A DNA stretch of 64,000 bases from CAZKRL01 sp964555295 (GCA_964555295.1 CAZKRL010000001.1:62001-126000); one strand, 5' to 3'. Shown: positions 45,103 to 53,993, counted from the stretch's first letter. The notes: generated by a model from the letters alone, not told the origin. Numbers and translations: made by a program.

Positions 45103-46167
45103 ATGAAATTCAAACCAGGTGTTCTCACAGGTGATGATGTAACCGCTTTGCTAGACGATGCATTGCACCATCAATATGCTCTTCCCGCCGTCAATGTGAT
45201 CGGTTCCAATAGTGTCAATGCCGTGCTGGAAACTGCGCGCGAAGTCAACTCACCCGTGATCATTCAGTTCAGCAATGGTGGCGGTGCTTTCTTCGCAGGT
45301 AAAGGCCTGAAGAATGATGCACAGCAAGCATCTGTTATCGGATCGGTGAGCGGTGCACTGCATGTGCATGCTGTTGCAAAGGCATACGGCGTGCCGGTGA
45401 TTCTGCATACCGACCATTGCGCCAAGAATATTATCGCATGGATGGATGGTATGCTCGATCATGGTGAGGCCCATTTCCAAAAGACCGGTGCATCGCTGTT
45501 TTCATCACACATGCTCGACCTCAGCGAAGAACCCCTTGAAGAAAATATTGAAACCTGTGTAAAATATTTTGAGCGTATGAACAAAATGGGAGTGACGCTG
45601 GAGGTAGAATTGGGTGTGACCGGCGGCGAGGAAGATGGTGTAGATAACTCAGGTGTCGACAGCTCGAAGCTCTATACCCAACCCTCCGAAGTTGCCTATA
45701 CCTATGAGCATCTGAAGAAAATTTCTCGTCGATTTACCATTGCAGCCGCATTCGGTAATGTGCACGGTGTTTACAAACCCGGCAATGTGAAACTGCAACC
45801 TGTCATTCTCAAAAATTCTCAGGACTTCGTAAAGGCAAAATTCAATACTGCCGATAAACCCATACACTTTGTGTTTCATGGCGGCAGCGGCAGCACACGC
45901 GAAGAGATTCGTGAAGCCATCAGCTACGGCGCCATCAAAATGAATATTGATACCGATATGCAGTATGCATTTCTCAGTGGCGTGCGCGATTATGTGTTAA
46001 GCAAACAAGGGTATCTCATGTCGCAAATTGGAAATCCAGAAGGCGACGACAAACCCAACAAAAAATATTACGACCCCAGAGTGTGGTTGCGCGAGGGAGA
46101 AAAAGTCTTTGTACAACGCCTGAAACAGGCCTTCGAAGATTTGAATTGTGTGGGAAGACAGGCCTAA
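45103..46167 (+). CDS. fbaA: Class II fructose-bisphosphate aldolase
   Basis: 354 residues, class IIA length. Zinc and substrate motifs: ILHTDHCAKN (His-Asp), VELGVTGGEEDGVDN, AAFGNVHGVYKPGNVKL, FHGGSGSTREE and IKMNIDTDMQYAF. It cleaves fructose 1,6-bisphosphate to DHAP and glyceraldehyde 3-phosphate. It converges on the GH65-pgmB-mgs-kinase-gapA-pfkA operon, whose pfkA product is its substrate and whose gapA uses its product. Upstream lies a possible -7 box identical to that before the sugar transporter. Confidence 0.97.
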   Translation: MKFKPGVLTGDDVTALLDDALHHQYALPAVNVIGSNSVNAVLETAREVNSPVIIQFSNGGGAFFAGKGLKNDAQQASVIGSVSGALHVHAVAKAYGVPVILHTDHCAKNIIAWMDGMLDHGEAHFQKTGASLFSSHMLDLSEEPLEENIETCVKYFERMNKMGVTLEVELGVTGGEEDGVDNSGVDSSKLYTQPSEVAYTYEHLKKISRRFTIAAAFGNVHGVYKPGNVKLQPVILKNSQDFVKAKFNTADKPIHFVFHGGSGSTREEIREAISYGAIKMNIDTDMQYAFLSGVRDYVLSKQGYLMSQIGNPEGDDKPNKKYYDPRVWLREGEKVFVQRLKQAFEDLNCVGRQA

Positions 46168-46193
46168 GGACATCACCTCAAACCCTTTGTGGA

Positions 46194-48422
46194 TTACTGA
46201 ATTTTATTGACTTTTTGTCCGCTGCTGTCTACAATGACTTGATAGACTTCACCGCGGAAGAGGATATTAAACCGGTAGGACTTCCATCGAGAAGGCAACA
46301 TCGGGTTGAACTCAAGTCGGTTGTTCATCACGCGCATCCCACCAAAACCTTGTACTATGCTCATCCATGTTCCCGCCATACTGGTAATATGCAAACCTTC
46401 ATGCGCTTCATGATTATAGTCGTCCAGATCTAATCGCGAAGTGCGCATATACATTTCATAGGCCTTTTCTTCATAGCCCAGCTTTGCTGCAAGGATAGAA
46501 TGCACGCAAGGTGAAAGAGAGCTCTCATGCACTGTCATCGGCTCATAGAAATCAAAGTTCCTCTTGATGGTGTCGTTATCAAATTCACTTTCGAAAAAAT
46601 ACAGTCCCTGCAGTACATCAGCTTGTTTGATGAAACATGAACGCAAGATGCGATCCCAACTCCAATGCTGATTGATAGGACGTTCAGATTCTTGCAAATC
46701 GGAAGCGTTGCGTAATTCCTTATCGAGAAATCCGTCCTGCTGTAGAAATACACCATCAGCCCGCGATCCGAAGTACATATTTTGGATGATATGATTCCAA
46801 TGTTCTGTTTCTACTTCACCATAATTGAGCGAGGATAATTTCTGGGCGAGCACTTGCGGACAAGACTGCCGCATTGCATTTATGCACTGCAGCGTATATC
46901 GCATACACCACACCGCGATGTAATTCGTGTACCAGTTATTGTTGACATTGTTCTCGTATTCATTTGGTCCCGTGACGCCGTGCATCACATATTTTTTCTT
47001 CTCCGCGCTCCAATGAACACGCTGCGCCCAAAAGCGTGCAATACCTATGAGAACATCGATACCTGCCTCGGGCACGTAGGTAGTGTCGCCGGTGTATAAC
47101 TCATAGTTATAAATAGCATAAGCAATCGCCCCATTGCGATGAATTTCCTCAAAGGTGATTTCCCACTCATTGTGACATTCCTCGCCGTTCATGGTCACCA
47201 TAGGATACAACGCCGCACCATTCGTGAAACCCAGCTTGGCTGCATTTTCAATAGCTCTGTCCAATTGATGGTAACGATACATCAACAGCTGCCGCGCCAC
47301 CTTCTGCGGTTTGGTAGACATATAAAACGGGATGCAATATGCCTCGGTGTCCCAATATGTGCTGCCGCCGTACTTCTCGCCGGTAAAACCTTTGGGACCA
47401 ATATTCAACCGCGCATCCTCTCCGGTGTAGGTTTGATTGAGCTGGAAGATATTGAAACGAATGGCTTGTTGCGCTTCGTCATCCCCTTCAATCACGATAT
47501 CCGCGAGTTTCCAGATATCGGCCCAGCGCGCTTCATGTTCTTGCAGCATGACATCAAACCCTTTGTCAGCCGCTCTGGAAGAAGCATTGCGGGCGGACAT
47601 CAAGATGTCTGATTTCGCATGATTGAGTGAAGACACCACACCAACATATTTGAAAAGCGTAATCGTGTCGTGCAGATTCACGCCCTTTTCAAAATGAGTT
47701 TGCGCAAAATATTCGCGGGATTCATTGTGATAAGAGGGTGTAAAGCTCTGGCCTTTCAACGAGGTTGTCACCGACATTGCTGCAGCTACATCAAACTCTG
47801 TCTTGCGCGTCCTTGAAGCCACTAAACCCCATCCATTGCCTGCTTCTGAGTGCAAATGTTCCCAGAATTTCTCTTCATAATTGCTGTCATGATTACGCAC
47901 GTCCGCATCCAAGAAAGGGGCGAATCGAATCATCCCGGTGAAGTTGAGCGGCGTTACGCTGTATCGAATAGCCGCGGTTTCATCATCGGCCATAGAGCAG
48001 AATCTCATGGCTTCAATGTGCACCATTTTACCGCTTGGCATTTCAATATCGAAAGTGCGCGATAAGGTGCCACGTTGCATGTCAAGTTCTCGTCGGAAAT
48101 TAGAGGTAATGCAAGTTGCAAAATCTACTTCCTCATCTTCTACCCACACCTGAATGCCAATCCAGTTGACACTATTCAACACCTTGGCGAAATATTCCGG
48201 GTAGCCGTTTTTCCACCAGCCCACCCTTGTTTTATCAGGATAATACACACCTGCGATATAGGAGCCCTGAAGTGACGGTCCTGAATATTTTTCCTCGTGA
48301 TTGGCTCGCTGACCAAAGCGACCATTGCCAATAGAAAAGATGCTCTCGGAAGAGCGATGATGCTTGCGTTTAAATCCCTCTTCGATGATTTTCCAGGGAT
48401 GCGTTTTTAGATATTGTATCAT
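46194..48422 (-). CDS. GH65 glycoside phosphorylase (maltose phosphorylase-like)
   Basis: 742 residues from the ATG at 48422 (a TTG at 48425 is possible). The N-terminal beta-sandwich (about 1-265) and the (alpha/alpha)6 barrel (about 310-680) of GH65 are seen, with GEKYGGSTYWDTEAYCIPFY in the substrate site and the general-acid Glu in HGVTGPNEYENNVNNNWYTN. A C-terminal beta domain follows. GH65 phosphorylases split maltose, trehalose, kojibiose or nigerose with phosphate into beta-glucose 1-phosphate and glucose. The adjacent beta-phosphoglucomutase supports a beta-G1P product. Maltose is the likeliest substrate, but trehalose cannot be excluded. It is cytoplasmic and the last gene of the sugar operon. 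Confidence 0.9.
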   Translation of the reverse strand: MIQYLKTHPWKIIEEGFKRKHHRSSESIFSIGNGRFGQRANHEEKYSGPSLQGSYIAGVYYPDKTRVGWWKNGYPEYFAKVLNSVNWIGIQVWVEDEEVDFATCITSNFRRELDMQRGTLSRTFDIEMPSGKMVHIEAMRFCSMADDETAAIRYSVTPLNFTGMIRFAPFLDADVRNHDSNYEEKFWEHLHSEAGNGWGLVASRTRKTEFDVAAAMSVTTSLKGQSFTPSYHNESREYFAQTHFEKGVNLHDTITLFKYVGVVSSLNHAKSDILMSARNASSRAADKGFDVMLQEHEARWADIWKLADIVIEGDDEAQQAIRFNIFQLNQTYTGEDARLNIGPKGFTGEKYGGSTYWDTEAYCIPFYMSTKPQKVARQLLMYRYHQLDRAIENAAKLGFTNGAALYPMVTMNGEECHNEWEITFEEIHRNGAIAYAIYNYELYTGDTTYVPEAGIDVLIGIARFWAQRVHWSAEKKKYVMHGVTGPNEYENNVNNNWYTNYIAVWCMRYTLQCINAMRQSCPQVLAQKLSSLNYGEVETEHWNHIIQNMYFGSRADGVFLQQDGFLDKELRNASDLQESERPINQHWSWDRILRSCFIKQADVLQGLYFFESEFDNDTIKRNFDFYEPMTVHESSLSPCVHSILAAKLGYEEKAYEMYMRTSRLDLDDYNHEAHEGLHITSMAGTWMSIVQGFGGMRVMNNRLEFNPMLPSRWKSYRFNILFRGEVYQVIVDSSGQKVNKIQ

Positions 48423-48445
48423 CAAAAGAAATATGAAGTGGAATA

Positions 48446-49126
48446 TTACGAGGTGAATTCTTCAACACCGAAACTTTGTTTGAGCGAGGCGATAGATGCA
48501 TTTTCCATCGACGGCCAGACCACGTGTGCTCCCTGCAAAACCGACTCCGAACCAATACCAACCGCACGAAACCCACCTGCAAGTGCTGCCTCAACTCCGC
48601 TCTGTGCATCTTCAAAAACAATTGTGTTGGATGGCTCGGAGTTCAGCAACTGAGCGCCACGTATGAATACTTCCGGGTGAGGCTTCGACATGTGTATCAT
48701 ATTTCCGTCGACTACTGCATCGAAATATGAAAGGATGTTTAACCGAGTCAAAACAAGGTTTGCGTTTTTGGAGGATGAGCCGAGGCCGATAGCAATACCT
48801 GCGGATTTGAGTTCAATGAAAAACGAAATTACCCCCGGAAGCATATCATCAGGCGTAAGACCACTGATGTATTCGAGATACCATTTGTTCTTCAATTCCA
48901 TCAATTCATGCTTTCGCTGATTATCGAGAAACAGCCCGCCCCATTGCAAAATTTTCTCGAGTGAATCTACCCGGCTCACTCCCTTGAGTTGCTCGTTATG
49001 ATGCTCTGTAAACTCTATGCTCAGCGAATCTGCGAGACGCTGCCAGGCCAGGAAATGATGTTTTGCGGTATCCACAATAACACCATCCATGTCGAATAAA
49101 CATGCTGTAATTTTCATTTCGGTCAT
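48446..49126 (-). CDS. pgmB: Beta-phosphoglucomutase
   Basis: 226 residues, HAD superfamily with a helical cap. FDMDGVIVDTAKHHFLAW holds the nucleophile and acid Asp pair. The cap-domain GVSRVDSLEKIL is the specific mark of beta-PGM. LGSSSKN (Ser), KPHPEVFI (Lys) and FEDAQSGVEAA (Asp) complete the site. It converts beta-glucose 1-phosphate, the GH65 product, to glucose 6-phosphate. It lies one base after the mgs-like stop and 23 bases before the GH65 ATG. A second ATG at 49117 is possible. Confidence 0.93.
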   Translation of the reverse strand: MTEMKITACLFDMDGVIVDTAKHHFLAWQRLADSLSIEFTEHHNEQLKGVSRVDSLEKILQWGGLFLDNQRKHELMELKNKWYLEYISGLTPDDMLPGVISFFIELKSAGIAIGLGSSSKNANLVLTRLNILSYFDAVVDGNMIHMSKPHPEVFIRGAQLLNSEPSNTIVFEDAQSGVEAALAGGFRAVGIGSESVLQGAHVVWPSMENASIASLKQSFGVEEFTS

Positions 49127-49127
49127 T

Positions 49128-49520
49128 TTATTTTTTTCGTGACGCCTCCATTCGGATCAGTCCTACAATGAGCAATTCTGCTGAGGCGCGATTCGATGCA
49201 AGCGGAATATTCTGACGGATACACTCCTTCACAAAAGTGACAACTTCGGCCTCATAGTCCTGAACTATTTCGGGGTCTCTGAAGAAAATCACCATACTGA
49301 TTTCTCCTTGCTTAACGCGACGAGTAAGCTCGATGAATCCGCCTTCACGACCTGCGGGCACATCTTCAATATCCAGATTGGGTTGTTGCTGATGGAGAAA
49401 TTCTGCTGTCAATCCTGTAGCAAGAAATTTTCTTCCCCACATCCAGTCGGAACGTTCGTGAAGAAACCTCACCAGATCGGGTTTCATGCGGTCATGAGCG
49501 ATTACGCAGATCTTGCTCAT
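49128..49520 (-). CDS. Methylglyoxal synthase-like protein with altered active site
   Basis: 130 residues, the MGS-like fold. The start (ICVIAHDRMKPDLV) keeps the phosphate-site His-Asp and Lys of MgsA, ATGLT keeps part of the phosphate loop, and IFFRDP keeps the Asp91 position. Aligned without gaps to my recollection of E. coli MgsA, the catalytic base Asp71 (GGDQQ) is Phe (GGFIE), His98 is Tyr and Asp101 is Glu. True MgsA makes methylglyoxal from DHAP. Here catalysis is doubtful and a DHAP/phosphate-sensing or new catalytic role is possible. It sits between sugar kinase and pgmB, 1 bp from each. Confidence 0.75.
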   Translation of the reverse strand: MSKICVIAHDRMKPDLVRFLHERSDWMWGRKFLATGLTAEFLHQQQPNLDIEDVPAGREGGFIELTRRVKQGEISMVIFFRDPEIVQDYEAEVVTFVKECIRQNIPLASNRASAELLIVGLIRMEASRKK

Positions 49521-49521
49521 A

Positions 49522-50400
49522 TCATTTATTGATGCTCACCTTAGCGTGAGGCAGAACATATTTGAGATGATACTCGATAAGACCGTCGATGGGTTTTCGT
49601 ACCACCTTGCCAAGCCGCACGCCTGATTCAGCACATGCTTCATCAAGACAAGATCTGAAAACCTCGCCGATACTGCCTACGAAGTGCACCGGCACCTCGC
49701 GCCACATGGGGAAGCATTTTACATGGATATCAATAAAATGAATCATACCTGCTTTCACCATTTTCAGAACATGTGGATGCTCTTTATGCTTTCCGATAAA
49801 GGTCATGAAAGATGCCAGATATACGTTGGCGTTTGGCTTGCGGTATATGTTATTGATGATATCGTTTTTGGTGGCCTTGTATTCATTTTCAAAATCGGTG
49901 GCAATATCCTTTGGCAGGTGCTTATAGAAATATTCCCGCAATAATATTTTGCCGAAGTAACTGCCGCTGCCCTCATCGCCGAGGATGTAGGCCAGCGACG
50001 GTATTTCCTCATACACTTTTTTTCCATCGAAATGACAAGAATTGCTTCCCGTTCCGAGGATGCAGGCAATACAAGGTTCACCATCATACACGGCCATTGC
50101 TGAGCCGAGCTGATCGTGATCTACCACTACATGCGCATTTTTGAAAACACTGGATATGCCTTCGTGCATGATTGCGCACATCTCAGGAGTTGAGCTGCCC
50201 GCGCCATAGAAATACACCTGTTGGATTTTGTGTGATATCAGCATCAGATCCGGATTTGCGCGCAACGCATTTTCCGTAGTCTCTGCATCGTGGAAATAGG
50301 GATTCAATCCCATGGTTCGGAAATCGCCGAGGCGCTTTCCGCTTTCATCTATAAGGCTCCAGTCGCATTTAGTGGAACCACTGTCGGCTATGAGTATCAT
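49522..50400 (-). CDS. BadF/BadG-type sugar kinase (GlcNAc kinase-like)
   Basis: 292 residues, ASKHA/hexokinase fold. ILIADSGSTKCDWSLID is the phosphate-1 loop, CILGTGSNSCHFDG the phosphate-2 loop, and ILGDEGSGSYFGK the family-specific motif of the BadF/BadG/BcrA and N-acetylglucosamine-kinase group. VHFVGSIGEVF is the adenosine motif. Proteins annotated as GlcNAc kinase in Bacteroidota belong here, but the operon releases free glucose from a disaccharide, so I infer it may phosphorylate glucose. It lies 31 bases after gapA and one base before the mgs-like gene. Confidence 0.82.
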   Translation of the reverse strand: MILIADSGSTKCDWSLIDESGKRLGDFRTMGLNPYFHDAETTENALRANPDLMLISHKIQQVYFYGAGSSTPEMCAIMHEGISSVFKNAHVVVDHDQLGSAMAVYDGEPCIACILGTGSNSCHFDGKKVYEEIPSLAYILGDEGSGSYFGKILLREYFYKHLPKDIATDFENEYKATKNDIINNIYRKPNANVYLASFMTFIGKHKEHPHVLKMVKAGMIHFIDIHVKCFPMWREVPVHFVGSIGEVFRSCLDEACAESGVRLGKVVRKPIDGLIEYHLKYVLPHAKVSINK

Positions 50401-50431
50401 TTTCTCAGATTGAACAGTTATGTATGTGAAG

Positions 50432-51415
50432 TTATATTTTATGTGTCAGGTCGCAAACGCGCGTGGCATAACCCATTTCATTGTCGTACCAGCCCATGAG
50501 CTTAACCAGATTTCCATTGGTTGAGGTTAGGTCTGCGTCGAAGATACAAGAATGTGTATTGCCTACAATATCGCCGGAGACTATGGGGTCGGTACAATAT
50601 TCCAGAATGCCTTTGAGATAAGTTGAAGCGGCTTCCTTCATGGCGGCATTTACTTCATCTTTGGATACTTCGCGCTTGAGAATTGCAACGAGGTCGGTGA
50701 GTGAACCATCTGGAACAGGCACGCGCACCGCCAATCCATCGAGCTTGCCTTTCAGTGAAGGCAGCACCTCGCCCACCGCTTTTGCAGCGCCCGTGGATGT
50801 GGGCACCATGTTGAGTCCTGCGGATCTCGCGCGACGCATATCCTTGTGAGGGGCATCTTGCAAACGCTGATCTGCGGTATATGCATGCACGGTTGTGATA
50901 TATCCTTTTTCAATACCAAATGCATCATCGAGCACTTTCGCCATAGGGGCAAGGCAGTTGGTGGTGCAGCTTGCATTGCTGAGAATAATATCTTCAGTTG
51001 TCATTGTGTGATCATTAACGCCCAACACAATGGTCTTTACTTTACCAGTTGCAGGGGCGCTGATAATAACGCGCTTGGCACCTGCTGCGATGTGTTTCCC
51101 TGCGGAAACATCATCGGTAAAGATACCGGTAGACTCAACCACAACATCAATATTCAAATCCTTCCAAGGCAGTTGGGCAGGATCCTTCTCGGCAAATACC
51201 TTGATGGATTTTCCGGCGATGATCAACTCACCATTTCCGGCCGTAACATCAACAGATATTCTGCCATGAACACTGTCATATTTGAGCAGGTGAGCCAGCG
51301 TTTTTACATCGGTCAAATCATTGATGGCAACAACTTGAACTTCATTTGATTTCAGGAATTGACGCATGCACATCCTGCCGATGCGTCCGAATCCATTGAT
51401 AGCAACTTTTTTCAT
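50432..51415 (-). CDS. gapA: Glyceraldehyde-3-phosphate dehydrogenase
   Basis: 327 residues. NAD-binding start KVAINGFGRIGRMCMRQF, with Asp in AINDLTD favouring NAD over NADP; catalytic Cys-His centre SNASCTTNCLAPMAKVLDD; TVHAYTADQRLQDAPH; VPTSTGAAKAVGEVLP; C-terminal WYDNEMGYATRV. It oxidises GAP to 1,3-bisphosphoglycerate in glycolysis. It lies six bases after pfkA within the sugar operon, so expression should follow the operon's sugar control, which is notable if this is the only gapA in the genome. Confidence 0.97.
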   Translation of the reverse strand: MKKVAINGFGRIGRMCMRQFLKSNEVQVVAINDLTDVKTLAHLLKYDSVHGRISVDVTAGNGELIIAGKSIKVFAEKDPAQLPWKDLNIDVVVESTGIFTDDVSAGKHIAAGAKRVIISAPATGKVKTIVLGVNDHTMTTEDIILSNASCTTNCLAPMAKVLDDAFGIEKGYITTVHAYTADQRLQDAPHKDMRRARSAGLNMVPTSTGAAKAVGEVLPSLKGKLDGLAVRVPVPDGSLTDLVAILKREVSKDEVNAAMKEAASTYLKGILEYCTDPIVSGDIVGNTHSCIFDADLTSTNGNLVKLMGWYDNEMGYATRVCDLTHKI

Positions 51416-51421
51416 TCGTTT

Positions 51422-52390
51422 TTATATAGCAAGTATTCTGGCGATGCGTAATTCATCGCGGTTGGGTAAATTTCTTTTTCCTATGGCGTCAGCGAGAGGA
51501 GTGTACGCTTCAGTATCGTTGATAATGCCGGTCATAACATCAGATCTTCCTTCCATCAAACCTTCTACCGCCGCCACTCCCATACGTGAGGCGATCACAC
51601 GGTCGTAACATGATGGCGCGCCGCCTCGTTGCAAATGACCTAAAACAGAAACGCGCGTTTCATATTCGTTGTAACGCTCATTGACCATTTTCGCGATTTC
51701 GTATGCGCCACCGCTCTTGCTGCCCTCGGCCACGAGCACTATAGAGCTTGACTTTCCGCTTTCCTCGCTCGACTTCAAGGTTGTCACAAGATCTTCAATA
51801 CTCATCTCGTCTTCTGGCAGAACGATAGCAATGGCACCCGTAGCGATGCCCGCTTTCAAAGCGATAAAGCCACTGTTTCTTCCCATCACCTCCACAAAAA
51901 ATATTCGATTGTGCGATGTAGCCGTATCGCGTATTCGGTCTACTGCATCTACTACGGTATTGGTTGCGGTGTCAAATCCGATGCAGTGATCCGTACCGTA
52001 TATGTCATTGTCTATAGATCCCGGAACCCCCATCACCTGAACACCAAATTCTTCATGCAACAAGTGAGCACCCGTGAAAGTGCCATTGCCCCCTATAGTG
52101 ATCAGAGCATCTATCTGGTGCTTTTTCAAATTGTCAAAAGCCCTTTTTCTGCCTTCCTTCTCAAAAAAATCTTTACAGCGTGAGCTCTTCAGAATAGTGC
52201 CTCCGCGGCCCAGGATCCGGGCTACAGAGCGTTCATTCAATCGCTTGAAATCTCCATCAATAAGACCCTGGTAACCTTGAAAAATACCATCCACCTCAAT
52301 ATTATTGAATGCACATGTTCGCACCACTGCACGAATGGCTGCGTTCATACCGGGTGCATCACCGCCGCTTGTCAAAACTCCAATTTTCAT
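51422..52390 (-). CDS. pfkA: 6-phosphofructokinase (PfkA)
   Basis: 322 residues from the ATG at 52390. Motifs: GVLTSGGDAPGMNAAIRAVV, GGTILKSSRC, PGSIDNDIYGTD (catalytic Asp), FFVEVMGRNSGFIA, LGHLQRGGAPSC. The glycine after GGNG is as in ATP-dependent PFKs. One oddity is that GGNGT has Asn where E. coli has Asp103, a Mg-site residue. It phosphorylates fructose 6-phosphate. It is the second gene of the sugar operon, 53 bases after the transporter. Confidence 0.94.
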   Translation of the reverse strand: MKIGVLTSGGDAPGMNAAIRAVVRTCAFNNIEVDGIFQGYQGLIDGDFKRLNERSVARILGRGGTILKSSRCKDFFEKEGRKRAFDNLKKHQIDALITIGGNGTFTGAHLLHEEFGVQVMGVPGSIDNDIYGTDHCIGFDTATNTVVDAVDRIRDTATSHNRIFFVEVMGRNSGFIALKAGIATGAIAIVLPEDEMSIEDLVTTLKSSEESGKSSSIVLVAEGSKSGGAYEIAKMVNERYNEYETRVSVLGHLQRGGAPSCYDRVIASRMGVAAVEGLMEGRSDVMTGIINDTEAYTPLADAIGKRNLPNRDELRIARILAI

Positions 52391-52443
52391 CGCGTAAACA
52401 TTACTTGGCAAAGGTAAGTGTACAAACTACACTTAGTAAATAA

Positions 52444-53880
52444 TTAATGATTGATTTTCTCTGTGCTGTATGAAATGCCTTGTTTGGCAAATGCGTTCTT
52501 CACTATAAATGAATAGAGCGCGAGGTAGGCGAAGCAAAAGATACCGACGATGTATGACGACTTAATTCCCAAAATTTCGGGATCAGCGAGATACCCTTGC
52601 AGTACGGAAATAAATCCACCTCCCATGATCATCATGACGAGAAGACTTGAGCCCGTATTGGTGAGCGCGCCTAATCCGCTGATGGCAAGCGTAAAGATGC
52701 AGGGCCAAAGTGTACTGCAGAATAAACCCACTGCTACCATTGCAAAAACCGAAACCATTCCATGAGTTAACATACCCGTGATGAGGGCGCAGATGCCCAG
52801 CAAGGAATAAATAAGGAGCTGCTGAATAGGGTTGCCGCGACTGATCATATCAGCGCTAATGAGCACAACGACCAAAAGGGCATAAGGGTATAACGGAGAC
52901 AGCTCATGGCCTGCGAGCTGATTCACCAAGAGAAAAATTCCGAACGCAACAAACGGCAATACAACTCCGAGAGCTTTATTCATTGCTTCAGAGACGTTGA
53001 AGGCCCCGGCGGCTGAGGCCCATCGACCAATCATAAGACTGGCCCAGAAGAGCGATACAAACGGAGCAATTTCATGTTCACCGAACTGCAACTCTTGTTT
53101 CATGAGTTCACCCAGATTGCCCGCTGTAGCTACTTCGACTCCTACATATACGAAGATGGCAATCATCCCCATCGCAAGCTGTGGATATGAAAGCACCTTC
53201 ATGATACCGCCCTCTTCCTTCTTGTCTGACTCCTCCATTCTGTCGGGGACCTTTGAAAACTTAAAGAAGATAGCTGCCAACAGGAAAGCCGCGCCGAGGG
53301 CCAGATATGGTGTTTGAACAGCTGTAAGATCAAGATCAGTTGACGCAGAGCCTGACGCACCAAAGATGGCGAATGACACCACAACAGGACCTAACGTAGT
53401 TCCTACATTATTGATACCACCCGCAAGACTGAGGCGCATATTTCCTTTTGCAGGATCGCCCATCCTGATGGCAAGAGGATTGGCTGCGATTTGCTGAAGG
53501 GAAAAGCCAAGACCTACTATGAATAGTCCGGATATAAACAAAGGAAATGAAACGTTATTTGACGCGGGAATGAATAGCATCGTGCCAATGGCCGAGATGA
53601 CAAGTCCGAGAGCTAGTCCGTTTCGGTACCCCAATTCATTCAGAATATCCTTTTTTCGGATTGATGAAAGAATGAAATACAGAAAGGCACCTACAGCATA
53701 CGCCACGTAAAATGCAAACGACACCATTTGCGATTGCCATTGCTCGAGCTGCATGGCCTTTTTGAAAACAGGAATGAGGATATCATTGCTTGCCGCCACA
53801 AATCCCCAGAAGAAAAAAATGGTTACAAGCGTTGCAAACGCTCCGGAGTTACCCGCGTTTTGAGATGCGTTGTCTTTCAT
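52444..53880 (-). CDS. MFS sugar transporter (FucP/glucose-galactose type)
   Basis: 478 residues, about twelve membrane segments. FFFWGFVAASNDILIPVFKK is the typical FucP-family first helix; GLGFSLQQIAANPLAIRMGD and LRLSLAGGINNVGT-like segments mark the sugar:proton symporter subgroup common in Bacteroidota maltose and glucose loci. It would bring the disaccharide or glucose across the inner membrane. It is the first gene of the seven-gene sugar operon, preceded by a -7 box and two perfect palindromes. The exact sugar is not proven. Confidence 0.9.
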   Translation of the reverse strand: MKDNASQNAGNSGAFATLVTIFFFWGFVAASNDILIPVFKKAMQLEQWQSQMVSFAFYVAYAVGAFLYFILSSIRKKDILNELGYRNGLALGLVISAIGTMLFIPASNNVSFPLFISGLFIVGLGFSLQQIAANPLAIRMGDPAKGNMRLSLAGGINNVGTTLGPVVVSFAIFGASGSASTDLDLTAVQTPYLALGAAFLLAAIFFKFSKVPDRMEESDKKEEGGIMKVLSYPQLAMGMIAIFVYVGVEVATAGNLGELMKQELQFGEHEIAPFVSLFWASLMIGRWASAAGAFNVSEAMNKALGVVLPFVAFGIFLLVNQLAGHELSPLYPYALLVVVLISADMISRGNPIQQLLIYSLLGICALITGMLTHGMVSVFAMVAVGLFCSTLWPCIFTLAISGLGALTNTGSSLLVMMIMGGGFISVLQGYLADPEILGIKSSYIVGIFCFAYLALYSFIVKNAFAKQGISYSTEKINH

Positions 53881-53902
53881 ATCAGGCTGTTATTATTACT
53901 GG

Positions 53903-53910
53903 CGAATATA
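53903..53910 (-). promoter_or_regulatory. -7 box of the sugar operon
   Basis: TATATTCG on the minus strand, one base off TAnnTTTG, 22 bases before the transporter ATG. The nearest TTG upstream is 16 bases away, within the adjoining inverted repeat. Confidence 0.45.
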
Positions 53911-53933
53911 CTTATTGTTTGTTCTACAATAAG
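53911..53933 (-). promoter_or_regulatory. Putative operator: 8-bp inverted repeat CTTATTGT-N7-ACAATAAG
   Basis: Perfect 8-base arms around a 7-base spacer, abutting the -7 box and covering the expected -33 region of the sugar operon. This placement suits a repressor site. No LacI or AraC gene is in the window. Confidence 0.5.
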
Positions 53934-53941
53934 TTACCAAA

Positions 53942-53957
53942 TGAAATAATTATTTCA
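53942..53957 (-). promoter_or_regulatory. Perfect 16-bp palindrome TGAAATAATTATTTCA
   Basis: A complete palindrome eight bases upstream of the inverted repeat and between the divergent-free ends of the transporter promoter and the rhodanese stop. It may be a second regulator site; AT-richness makes chance occurrence possible. Confidence 0.4.
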
Positions 53958-53993
53958 AGGATTCAAGGGCGCTTGGATGGCCGATGGGATAAG

